Position numbers and translations under genes: made by a program
Notes under the pieces: generated by a model
What the model was told of the DNA's origin: nothing
The model's input: only the letters and a program-made list of their open reading frames with translations
The model's database searches: none
Shown: piece by piece, positions 11,741 to 22,767 of the stretch
Numbering within the stretch: the first letter of the stretch is position 1
How the letters are laid out: each line of letters starts with the position of its first letter
Assembly (NCBI RefSeq): GCF_036884655.1
Contig: NC_088357.1
Coordinates: 48,193,001-48,257,000 of the forward strand
DNA from: Musa acuminata AAA Group
Taxonomy: Eukaryota; Streptophyta; Magnoliopsida; Zingiberales; Musaceae
DNA: 64,000 nt
Reading direction: 5' to 3'

Positions 11741-14700
11741 TCATGCACGTTGTTGCTCTATCATGCTGCGAATTTTGCTTAACATGTTGGTAGCTGCAGC
11801 TAAACGTGCATCACAGGGACTGCTCATCGAATCTCCGTTCGCAGTCATCTCAAAATCAATCCCCCTGACGGTCACGCTGGCCTGAAAATATCCTGCAACA
11901 AAAATTGCTCGTGATCAGCAACCAAGGAAAGCTTTCAACATTTCTGCTTTTACAAGGACAATATTTAGGAAGCAACGATGCATGGTTTGTGGCAATGTTC
12001 CCTAAGAAAATTATGTAGATAAGTATTCCTGGAGCCTTTTAGATACTAATGAAACAGAACATTAGAAAAAAACTCTCTAGCTTATAGAAGGCAATTATAG
12101 ACGACGAGTTATGGTTCTATCTATGTACCATAGTTTTCTGAAATGGGTTAATGCAGTCAGTCAGTTTATGGCAGCATTTGAAATAACAGATGAAGAGAAC
12201 AGTGTGTCCTACCGTCAGCAGTCGACGGAAGCACGGTGTATCTCGGCAGAATCCAACCATTCTCACAACACATATCATCGAGTTCCTGCAAAACACAAAT
12301 ATCATTTGTCCAATAGAAAAAGAGAAAAACAAAAAAGCTATCCCATAAATGCATAATATTGCTTGCCTGAGATGAGCTTTTTGATCTAAGAATTGCTTCC
12401 GATAATCTCTTGACTTTGATCTCTTGCGGATATCCTCTTACATCAGAACATAGAGCATTACATGCTTCAATCATCGACTCGACTTTTGATTTCATGCTTC
12501 CTTGCCCTTTTTCGGATTATTAATAAACATAAATTAGAGTACTCTGCTACAGAAAACTGCTTTCAACTGAAATATACAATTGACTGCCTATGTGTTTCGG
12601 CATTACCCAATCAGTAACTATTATTAAATTAAATTAATAAACTAAACAGATATGTTGCCTGTGTAGTAAGAAAGTCAATTTTTACCGTTCACTATCGCTT
12701 GGATGTTCATTTCGCAATGAGCAATTTCGTCTTCTAAACAACGTTGTTGTTGAACCTATGAAAAAGCAAATTTATTAGTAATAACCACAAGAGTACAGAG
12801 AAAAGGATATGATATGATAATAACATAAAAGTCTGATACCAGATCATTTCGTCTTTTTATAAGAATTCTTAATGAAGCTTGAAGAAGATCATTTCTCTTT
12901 GAAGCCATAAAAAAATTAAATTCATCATAATTCTCAGATGTATGCTGAACTGGGAAGAGTGGTAGAAAAGAGGGAGATGCTGCATCTTGGGAAGTAAGAT
13001 GTACGCTTTTCCTGCCAAAAGTTTCCCCATCATTGCTTTTGGTGATACGTGGCTTCTTTGATGAATTGAGCATGTCCGCCTATCAAGGGCCAGAAAGAGA
13101 TTTTAGATTGATATGGCTGGATAAAATATATACTAAATGTCACAAATAGAGTATTGTCACTGAAACACCATCACATTCGTTCACAATACCAGAAACTGCA
13201 AATTAATTTCACCAAAACTAGTATCTCAATTTGCCGAAAGCCAGAATTCTATTACAAGCAAGTTTATTGTAGCCATCAAAAATTAAGTGTGATATGATAA
13301 ATTTATGTAAACTAAAATCAAACAACATACTGCTCGATAAAATAATAAAATATGCAAATGAAAAGCAATGAAACTCCTAAACGATTCTCGATCAAAGATA
13401 TGAAAATAGATTTGGAGGAGAAAATTAAAGATCATACCTGCTCAGTACAGCCATTGCTAGGGTCATTTCTAGGATGCAAACTGCTGCTCTTTTTGCTTGT
13501 TAATTCATTTGCAGTTTTGCCTATGTTGTTATTACTTGTGGCCACAATTTGTTCAACCTGGCCAAAAGTTTTCCCTTCATTGCTTTTGGTGATGTGTGGC
13601 TTCTTTACCGAATTGAGCATGTCCGCCTATCAAGGGCCAGCAGAGATTTTAGATTGATATAGCTGGATAAAATATACATATTAAATGTCACAAATAGAGA
13701 GGGATAACAGTCATAATAGATAAATTTACTCAACGGTTCCCTGTTTGAGTACTCACCCACTCTTGCTTTTCAGTGTTATTCTCTAGAACAAAGTTATGCT
13801 GGCCTTCTCTTTAATTGGTTCATACTTCATACTTCATAGATGCATCTCTCAAGAGTTTATAACTGAACAACATTATAATGGCAGTAACATATTTAATATA
13901 GTTTATGACCCTATTGTTGCAAAGAAGTCTAAGAGGACTAGGTCATCTTTGCTTTCTTTTGATGATGCATGTTGAATTCGCTAAACGGAATAAGACACTA
14001 TAGTTTCAAGTTTTCAATTTACTAAACATTATCAAAGTTCATTTCCTCTTATTCTTATAAGAGAAGCCAAACCATCTTTTTTGTCTAGTGCATAAAGATG
14101 GACCCAAGTAACTTATCACCTTCTTTCTTCACTACTCTAATTAAACTTGATTTCATTTAGTGAAGACAAACATCTCCAACAAGGGCCCTCCGACACCTCA
14201 TTTAACTGTACTATGTGAGTGGATGAAGAAAGGCAGGACGGCACAACGGTATATCTGGGATACCACAAATAGGCCTTATATGGAGCACCTTTTTTATAAT
14301 CGTGACACAAGTACAACTTGGCAACAAGCATCTACAACAGCTTGTTCTTCCAAATGAAAGGAAGAAACAGGGAAAAGTAAAAAAAAAGAAATTTAAGGGA
14401 CAGAAAGAATGAAAAGGAATGATAACAGAGATAGAAACAAAAGCAAATAAAATGTAAATATCCAGGAGTAAAAGCAAATGGCTGAATTCAGATGGTACAC
14501 AAAACGTTCATGATGAGCCATGCACAGAGCTCCTATCACTGCCCCAACGATTTACTCCAACTGTTAATCTTTCCAAGTTTCAATGTGTAGCTCAATTTGC
14601 AAAATTAAAGTTGGAGCAAATATTTTACTCCAACTTGCAAGTTTCAAAATATTGGCATCACAATATTTACATTTGCAAGTTTACTCCAACTGTTAATTTT

Positions 14701-17700
14701 TCCAAGTTCATGAAGGAGTATGTGACCATTGTGACCAATTATTGGCATCAAAATGTATAGCTCAATAGTTCATTTTTATTTTTTATTTTTTTATTCGCTA
14801 ATACCACAAGATAGTAGCTGATGGACCATCCAGCATAAAGCTACCATATTGGTTTGTTATGTAACTGAAGCTAGTATCAGGATGAATTTTTAATCCTTGT
14901 CGACAACCATAACATAACAAAGTAAAGAGAGAAAATAAAACTAGTGAATGTTCACAACGGTCACCATATATCAGAAGTTAGTTTGTAAAACTAATGTTAC
15001 CACAGTACTCAAAGTGCATATCTGAAACACCATCACATGCTCCTTCACAATACCAGAAGCTGCTAATTAATTTCACCGAAACTAGTATCTCAATTTGCTG
15101 AAAGCCAAAATTCTATTCTAGCAAGTTTATTATAGCCATAAAAAATTAATTGTTATATGATAAAATCAAGTAAACAAAGATCAAACAATATTGTTTGTTA
15201 AAATAATAAAATATGCAAATGAAAGGCAATGGAACTTATATAAACAATTCTCAATCAAAGATACAAAAATAGATTTGGAGGAGAAAATAAAGATCATACC
15301 TGCTCAGTACAGCCATTGCTAGGGCCATTTGTAGGATGCAAACTACTGCACTTTTTGTTTGTTACTTCATTTGCAGCTTTACTGATATTGTTACTACTTG
15401 TGTCCACAATTTGTTCAACCTGGCCAGACAAGTTGTTCATTTCATGAGATTCCACTGTGAGTACCCTGTCTGACCGCAATGAACACTCACTGACTTCAGG
15501 CAGGTGCCTGGGCAAATCCAAAAAATCAGCATGAGGTGCTTCCCTGTTCAGTAAAGCTGATGTTATAGCAAAAGTCGAACCAAGATGTCATGTTCCTTAG
15601 TGACCTGGGTTTAAGATGGCATTCAATTAGATAAATAGTTACATACCTGGACAGCCAGTTAGACAATATATTAACATACGGCAACAAATGATAGTATTCA
15701 ACAGCCGATGTCACTTCAGGAATTAAACCAGTCACGATGAGAGGCCCACTCAAGCTATAAAAGTCAAGACAATATTAGCCTCCGAAGTTAGGTAATTAAA
15801 CAAGGTCAGAGACTCAGAATATTACTTAATCCAAGGCTTGGCATTTTTTTGTGAAGACATGCATAACATAAACATCACATGTTTAATAACAAGAACACAA
15901 AAGTGTAGTTGTCAAATATAAACCCACATATAATTATCATGCTAGCATACCTGGTCAATACATCTTTAATAGAAAATTCCACAAGTCCGTCAGTCACCAC
16001 TTCCATTGAAATCATTACATATAACCTAATAGTTGTCTTCTCCTGAGTTAATGAGTAAGTCAGATGACGTTCTAGAATAGAGAACTTTGAGCAGCTAATA
16101 CCTGTTCCAGTGTAGAAAATTTTCTTTTTGATATGAGAATAAAAGAAAAAAAGCAATGAGAAACTGAACTCCATTTGTAATCAAGGCTCTGATACATCAG
16201 GCATAAATACACTAGTCTAGTGATGAGAAATCAGTTAACAGAGGTAACTGTACATAAAATCAGAGCAAGTGCAACATGTGAGACAGACATACAAAATATT
16301 GGTAACATTCAAAAAATATTTTCCAGTACCAAGCAGGTTTTTAGAAAACAGTTTCGCATAGAGGAGACTAGACTCTGACAAATGACGATCAGGACAAACT
16401 TTGAGTTCCTTTTAATCAAGAGCAATATGTTATCTACCTGTCTATGCCATACGTACCTCAAACTACCCATGTGATGATTGGAACATGGGTAGAAAGAAGG
16501 CCTTGTTTAAATGCACCAAAACCTACAAAAGCACAATGGGCATACAATTTGGTATATTTTGATGAAAAAGTAATAGAGAAATTAGATCTGAAGGTGGCAC
16601 CATTAACTGGAATTTTGTACTACTATGATTTCCAGTCTCAAATAGGTATGAAAATGAATGAATAGTTACAACTACAAGCAAGAGACTTATTCCCACTAGT
16701 ACGTGAAATACCAATACTGGAACTCTACAGAGTTAGCATTTAAGCTAACTCCAAAATCCAAATGTCCTTTACCTGCAAACAAGTGCTACCAAAGGCACAC
16801 ATCAGATGTGAGACTCACTGGGATCAGTTCTGAAATGCCCCTTAGGCACATTGTTAATGAGCTTTTTCAGAAGACTCAAGCCTAATGTTTATTTCTTCCT
16901 TAATTAGCCATTATAATATCTGTGTGATGGAAGAAATCATAACAGTTACTTCCTTTCAGTAGTAAAAGTTCAGTTCTATAAAAAAAACAAAATGACCAAC
17001 CAGGATTGTTTCGGTATATTGGTTCATAACTTCTTCATCATCCTATCCGTTCTTATTTGCTTGTTTATAACTTGATTTAATATATTGTTAACCTTAATAT
17101 ATGCTGATTAGCTATTTTTCCTCATCACCTGCATTGTTTTCTAGACATTCTATCCTTTGAACTAATGACAAATAATAGATCTTATTATCATACATCATAT
17201 ATCAATTATTGTATCTTAAATCTTAATAATAAATTTCTTTAAATTATTACATGATTTCGTAGGTGCTTGTGTTGTATGCATCTCATGGCTAGACGACATA
17301 GATGCTGGCACCTCAATTCACCCTGAAACTTGAACAACTTTGCTACTACTATGGTTTTCTTTGTTTCTGCAACCGACAGGTATGTCATACTACTATGGTT
17401 TCCTTTCTTCTGTATAAGGTAACTCCTTTAGGGGATTTACTATGTATCCATCAATTTAAGACATCAATAAAGAAAATCTTTCACAAGGTTAGCAATTTCA
17501 GTTTGTACTAGCATGTCGAGCCTTGCTCGGTATGGTACATACCGAGGCATACTGATGGTACGTCAGGGCGTACTGAGCGATACAATTCAAATAGCTAAAA
17601 TTGATCATATAGGCACAAGTCATACCTGTACTTATACACCTAAATCAGGGTGTACCGGTACATGTCGGTAACGATTGATTTACTGGTACATGTCGGTAAC

Positions 17701-18262
17701 GATCGAAATCGACCGTTATCGCCCGATACAAGTCGGTAACGGTCATATTTCAATCATTACCGCCTGATACAGCTTGTATCGCCTGATATGGGGTCAAAAC
17801 TTTGGTATCGCCCAATAGTGGGATGTCCACATGCTAGGAGGTTCTTGGACCGGTACGTGCCGCCCGTACCGGGTGGCACACATCGAAATTAAAATCCTTG
17901 AACCTTCACTCAAGACACAACTAGATTCACCCTGCAATAGTCAAATAAATATCAATTTTTACATCAACTACAATAACCCACTAATGCACCAAGAAAGCAC
18001 GAGTTATTGACTGGATAACAAAGTCAAAAGCAAGTAAATAACAAGAATCAAAATTTTTAATTGTTACCCAGAATAAAGGTCAAGTGTTATGCAAAACTAC
18101 TCAAGATAACAAACTTTTTGCCATCATTAAGCCCATGATAAATTTTTTCATAATATGATTAGTAATATTTATATTATTATATGATATATTAATACATTAG
18201 AATAAAATAAAACAAACGTATAATTAAATATATATAATTAGTAAAAATAGTAAAAATCTGTA

Positions 18263-18346
<84 letters not shown>

Positions 18347-21300
18347 CAGCCTTCAACCTCCATAGTCTTTTAGATGAATGAAAAATATGTGGAAGTGAAA
18401 TAAACCACTGATTTTAGTTAATCGTATCATACTCATCCATTTATATCAAATCAGACATCAGCTTCAGGCTATGAAATATATAGTAACAGTATGACAACAT
18501 GTACATTAGCGATTTAAATGCCCGGATGCAACTGCTACTTAAGATATTCACAATTGTGTCTTCAGTATATAATCAACATTACATAAATAAAAATGCAACA
18601 GACATTTTAAAAATATGGTGATATACAGATGTTAGCACCTGTCTTTTGCCCCATAACAGAAAATGCAAGCTGCTGAAGTGAATCTTCATTTTCCAATAAT
18701 CCATCTGAATAGTCACAAGAGAAACTTTTGTTTTTGGATGCATGTTTTTTCATTTTTCTGCTATTCACTAAAGCAATTGGTTTGTCAATTTCTTTCTCCA
18801 CCAAAGACCAGACCCCCTGTGTCATAGACCCAAAGTCAAGGAAACATTTTTCCTTGGAAGCATCTACAAGAAATACAGCAACCCGAGAAACCAGCCATCC
18901 GTCCATATTTGGAGCATTTTTTAATGCATCTAAGGTTTTAGAAATATTGCAGGCATCCATGATCTTCTTTTCCATAACTGAGAGCTGTTGGTCCAAATCT
19001 TGTAGTTCCTCAGCATTCTTGTGCATAACATTCATGTAAGTAAGAAGAATTGGTTTAGCTATGGTAGCTACTTTGCAAAAAGCTTCAAAACAAAGAAACT
19101 CAAGCCGTGGAAATTGCTTCCGGTGATAATAGTTGTAAAGAAGCACAACTGAATGCATCTGCATCATAGCACAATTTAATGTCAAAAGAATACGCCATAA
19201 AAGAAATTCTCAGGCAGAAGAACATTGAGATGTGAGAATAAGACAAAGTGAGACAGCAAATAAATTAATAACCAGTCAATCAACGAAGCTTTGCTGCACT
19301 AAAAGCTTAATCTTTAGCCATATCTGACTTTGCAAATACGGGGAGAATTAGCCATATGTAAAGTGGTGTCATACTCAACTATTACCTTTGTTGTCAAACA
19401 TTGGTAACATATGTTACATGATGAAAGTCTCCAGTATAAATTTGCTAAAACTAACTATTTCGAACATATAAATGGAAAAAGGCTTCTTAGTTAGGAACTC
19501 ACAAGCACTGGCCAACCAAGAGAACATGAGACAAACATATACCGTATTCAAAAAAATTAGGTATAATATCCCCATTCTTATAAAAAAAAAAGTAACTTTA
19601 AATGCATTAATCATTTATATCTCCAGCTAGTTATAAACTTGAACTAGAATATTGTATTAACACATCTATTTCTAGGTGAGTTGACCAACCATTTATATCT
19701 TCAGCCAGTTATAAACTTGAAAAGAACACTGCAAGAAGACAATTTTGTTTCTCAAGTTTACTCACCATTGAAAGAGCAACAGTATGGACAAGTGCATGAC
19801 CTTGTTCTTGTATTTCATAATAGTGAATGGCTTATATCCAAGCTAGTAGGGATATGCTTTGGGTCTTTTTGTATAATGCACTCCATCTCTTATATTTTAG
19901 TTTCACTGTTATGGGAAGAAAGATATTTCGTAAAAGAAAAAAATTATTTATTATGGAATAAGAAGGTAAAATAATTTTTTACATGTGTTATTTTATATCA
20001 ATTTTCTAAATTTATCTTTTGTTTTCACTATTTTGTGGGTGTTTTGTTTCTAAAATTATTTTCTAGGCTAATCCCAATCACACTGATCTAATCAAGGAAA
20101 TCCTGTCAATCCTAAGCATATCATCCTCGGTGAGACCTGATTTCGGTCCAGTGAACTTTGGCTTTTTCTTGCACATGGCATAATTTTACCATAGTCTATC
20201 ACTAAGGATCAACCATTGTCTATTATCAGCGCAGCCAAGTAAATGACGCTTATACCAATATGTTATCATTTCATCTACCATTGTCAATAATTAGGGGGTC
20301 AACCATTTCCATCATTAAGGCATCGATTAAATGAGGCTTCTACTGATACGGGGTCTGAAAAGCATCGATGAACAAAACCTCTACAAGTCGAAAGGTTATT
20401 TTATGACTCAATCCCTGATTATCCAATAGCAATTTTTAACTGTGGTGTTGTGGCTCACCATTTATTTCTAGTTCAGAAAAAAACTGTAAAATGAGTTGAT
20501 GTGTCAATTTATCACTTATGTCATTGAAAATTGCAAGTAGGGCTTACTTATGTGCCCGCCTCTATTTTTACTCTATCTTCCTATATTTTCAATCCATAAA
20601 TTGGACACCACTAATTTATTTTGTGGAATCAAGTTTTCTTCAATCAAGCTTCACATATACCTTTGCATGATTAACCAACAATCATTGTGAGATCCTAACA
20701 ACAAGAGACCTTATTTTATAATCATTTTGACCCAGCCATATCTAAAAACAACTCATGTCCGCCTCTTTCCTGAAGTATAAGCTGGCAACTCTAAGATCAT
20801 AAAACAACAGAAAAGGCTAACTGAACTGAATTTTCTCACAGTAACCATATACTGATTAGAAAAGCATGTGTTGGTTAAGTGGTGATGAACAAGTTCAAGG
20901 ATTTGCTCCAGGATAGTGGATGATAGAAACAAAAAGTAAGTAAAATGTTGGAAAGCTAACTTACAATCATGAAGCACAACCAGATAATGAAATCATCAAT
21001 CATATGCTTAAGGAGGAGGTAAAATGATTTTGTAATTTTCAGCATTAAAGCATATTCCTTATGAGTGATATTTGTCTATCCATGTTTCTTGGTTGTTTTG
21101 GTTTTCTACTTTTTACTTCAGATACTTTTTATAATTTGATATAACGATGGATTTTTACACCACATATGCTATATTCAGTACATCCAATATTCCAAACGGT
21201 TGGACATATCTTATGGTGAGAAGAACCTATTAGACATAGGTCACGTCACTACATTGTCGGGGAAAAGTATACATGTACATGAAAATGTTCCTGGATTGCC

Positions 21301-21857
21301 AAAATCATGGTTTCCTGGTGATATTTGTCTATCCATGTTTCTTGGTTGTTTTGGTTTTCTACTTTTTACTTCAGATACTATTTATAATTTGATATAACGA
21401 TGGATTTTTACACCAAATATGCTATATTCAGTACATCCAATATTCCAAACGGTTGGACATATCTTATGGTGAGAAGAACCTATTAGACATAGGTCACGCC
21501 ACTACATTGTCGGGGAAAAGTATACATCTACATGAAAATGTTCCTGGATTGCCAAAATCAGGGTTTCCTGGTGAGATGACTCCGTACAGCGCACTACAAG
21601 GCTTCTCATTAGTGACAAAGATATTTGGTTCTCCTCCTTCAGGAATCAACCAAGAAGACAAGAAGATCAAATATTGAGTAATAGCATGCCTGTTTGGCTA
21701 CGGAGTTCTGCTGGTCGATCGTCGGTGGCTCCGCCGAAGAAACCCTCGCGGGGAGGAGGGGCTCGACGAGGTGCTCGATTAGGGCTTGCACCACGTCGTC
21801 CATCGGCACCACAGCTGGTGCGGGTTGTTGCGCAACCGGCGTTCCTCTTGCCGCCAT
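11741..21857 (-). CDS. Unrecognised plant protein with dsRBD-like C-terminus
   Basis: Minus-strand exons read from splice sites and phase: 21857-21690 (ATG at 21857, 56 codons), 19158-18639, an unresolved segment, then 16042-15951, 15754-15647, 15507-15300, 13626-13438, 13079-12840, 12755-12686, 12500-12367, 12285-12213 and 11892-11741 (stop). The last nine exons give 421 residues in one frame; the first two give about 229. A 22-nt microexon (16123-16102) fits the following frame but not the preceding one, so at least one exon between 16.1 and 18.6 kb is missing from this model. The N-terminal part is helical, with SVAKQ joined to MHSVVLLYNYYHRKQ. A middle stretch has coiled-coil character (KRRNDL then VQQQRCLEDEI). 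The last 75 residues (GWILPRYTV, then YFQASVTVRGIDFEM, then DARLAAATNMLSKI) resemble a double-stranded-RNA-binding fold. Two introns start with GC. Function is not known to me; an RNA-related role is inference only. Confidence 0.7.
12286..12366 (-). other. 81-nt GC-AG intron, in frame and without a stop
   Basis: On the minus strand the exon ends ...TCATCTCAG and the next bases are GCAAGC, so the donor is GC; the acceptor is TGCAG at 12286-12290. The 81 nt are divisible by three and contain no in-frame stop, so retention would add 27 hydrophobic-rich residues. Removing it joins SSSQ to ELDDMCCENG, directly in front of the dsRBD-like segment, which argues that it is a true intron. GC donors with an AG|GCAAG-like context are a known minor class in plants. 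Confidence 0.65.
12840..13626 (-). repeat. Exon pair from partial tandem duplication (chimeric exon)
   Basis: Exon 13626-13438 begins like exon 13079-12840 (ADMLNSVKKPHITKSNEGKTFG against ADMLNSSKKPRITKSNDGETFG, 18 of 22 identical) and ends like exon 15507-15300 (GQVEQIV, then SSLHP, then PSNGCTEQ). The flanking intron DNA is duplicated in the same pattern: 13575-13690 matches 13037-13155, and about 13160-13560 matches 15028-15420. A tandem duplication with breakpoints inside both ancestral exons explains this. The exon is 63 codons, phase 0 at both ends, and has no stop. Confidence 0.8.
13691..15025. other. Extra ~1.3-kb intron segment present in only one duplicate arm
   Basis: Comparison of the two duplicate arms shows that sequence between the CACAAATAGAG block (about 13690) and the GAAACACCATCAC block (about 15026) has no counterpart in the other arm, where these blocks are nearly adjacent (about 13143-13170). 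It is therefore a later insertion in one arm or a deletion from the other. It contains short local repeats (an ACTCCAACTGTTAAT motif twice near 14560-14700). No terminal inverted repeats or coding region are evident. Confidence 0.55.
17510..17905. repeat. Dispersed GGTAC-rich intronic repeat
   Basis: This stretch is dense in GGTAC, CGGTA and their complements (for example CCGAGGCATACTG, CGGTACATGTCGGTAACG repeated twice, and GGACCGGTACGTGCCGCCC), unlike the AT-rich intron around it. Related sequence seems to recur at about 38.1-38.4 kb, 39.6-40.0 kb and 54.96-55.2 kb. It looks like a non-coding dispersed element, possibly a MITE, but I cannot define terminal repeats. Confidence 0.45.
18245..18348. 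repeat. (TA)n microsatellite with TACATA interruptions
   Basis: About 100 bp of almost pure TA dinucleotide, interrupted by TACATA units, within the unresolved intron region of the minus-strand gene. It is likely to be variable in length and hard to assemble. Confidence 0.9.
21065..21570 (+). repeat. 253-bp tandem duplication carrying an exon-like segment
   Basis: Two directly abutting copies, 21065-21317 and 21318-21570, differ at only a few positions. Each carries, on the plus strand, a pyrimidine tract ending in TTCAG followed by an open segment with KRLDISYGEKNLLDIGH; the second copy runs on to a stop at 21677. It lies inside the first intron of the minus-strand gene and in antisense to it. 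The protein segment is not one I recognise. It may be a captured fragment of another gene. Confidence 0.75.
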
Positions 21858-22009
21858 CAGGTGAGGGGAAGGGGAAGGAATATTTAGGGTTAGGGTTGTA
21901 CCGGGAGTTTCGAGTTTCGGCGTCGATCGCTGCAATGAGTTCTTCCCAAAGAAGAAAAGCGCGAAGAACCTCACGCGACTGCTTCGGCTCTTCGTTTCCA
22001 AATGGGGGG

Positions 22010-22016
22010 TTATATA
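22010..22016 (-). promoter_or_regulatory. TATA box of the minus-strand dsRBD-like gene
   Basis: The minus strand reads GGACTATATAACCC here, about 150 nt upstream of the ATG at 21857. That is a normal place for a plant TATA box with a leader of roughly 120 nt. Confidence 0.6.
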
Positions 22017-22417
22017 GTCCCGGTAATGGTATGATGATGCGAATATAATTGAGTACCCGATCCAAAACCCGAAATGACTCGAATTGAATCCGATAAGATT
22101 CCCATCATCAAAATCCAAACCCGAAATGACGTGGATTCTCAGTTTGGATCTGTGAATTTGTCGGATTCTGATATAAATCCTACATGGGTCCGATCCGATG
22201 GGATACTAGGGATGAGGCAGGAAGGTCCCACGTTATCTGGCGGAGCCCGCCACGAAAGCCGCATCGTTTCAGGTTCATTGAACCTGTCGCTTCACCCTTC
22301 ACCTCCGGCATTCCATCCCATGAACCCAGACACCGCAGGAACATTGCTCTTCCTTTGTGGGCAGGTGAATCCATCGAATACTCCCCGAGTTCAATGCATC
22401 CCCAGCTCTCCGATGCA

Positions 22418-22425
22418 TATATAAG
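22418..22425 (+). promoter_or_regulatory. TATA box of the divergent small gene
   Basis: TATATAAG lies 116 nt before the ATG at 22534. With the minus-strand TATA at 22010-22016 it frames a roughly 400-bp divergent promoter region. ACGT-type core motifs, TGACGTGG near 22127 and CCACGTTA near 22228, lie between the two and could bind bZIP factors; that is inference. Confidence 0.55.
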
Positions 22426-22533
22426 CGTATGGAACATGCTCCCCTTTCATCCACGTACGCCTCCATCTTCATCTGTCTGGAACTGGGATTGGATCACCTG
22501 CTCCTTCTCTCCCTCTTCTCTCTGTACGTGCTC

Positions 22534-22767
22534 ATGGGAAGTCCGACGCAGGAGGCGTGTCTTGTGATGGGGATCGCCGCCGTGGGGTTGGTTTACATGG
22601 TGCTGATGGTGATCGAAGCGGTGGGGAGTAGCAGGGCGGCGCTGCTGCTCCCGGACCACTGCTGCTTCCCCACGCAGCATCTTATGACCATGGACGGTGT
22701 CGGAGGAGCGTCGCCGGCGTGCAGTGGCGATGGTAATCACGTAGGAGGTTTTGCGTTGAGATTATGA
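22534..22767 (+). CDS. Small protein with one predicted membrane segment
   Basis: This 77-residue open frame starts at the first ATG downstream of the transcription start predicted from the TATATAAG box; an in-frame ATG at 22429 lies too close to that box to be in the transcript. Residues about 11-30 (LVMGIAAVGLVYMVLMVIEA) form one hydrophobic stretch that could span a membrane. The rest includes DHCCFPTQH and a glycine-rich tail. Its coding DNA is clearly more GC-rich than the flanks, as in many monocot intronless genes. I do not recognise the family. It is a plausible small gene, but a non-coding transcript is not excluded. Confidence 0.45.
   Translation: MGSPTQEACLVMGIAAVGLVYMVLMVIEAVGSSRAALLLPDHCCFPTQHLMTMDGVGGASPACSGDGNHVGGFALRL

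Noticed and set aside
12166..12495. A single 109-codon minus-strand ORF as one exon
   Set aside because: The middle 27 codons are bounded by a GC donor and an AG acceptor and separate two conserved parts; an intron fits better, although retention is possible.
20838..20910. Candidate extra exon on the minus strand (QILELVHHHLTNTC)
   Set aside because: It fits splice phase, but exon 1 joins directly to exon 2 to give a more plausible SVAKQ-MHSVVLLYNYY sequence.
22074..22740. Several overlapping frames on both strands around the divergent promoter
   Set aside because: They cross the TATA boxes and have no conserved motifs; only the 77-codon ORF after the plus-strand TATA box was kept.
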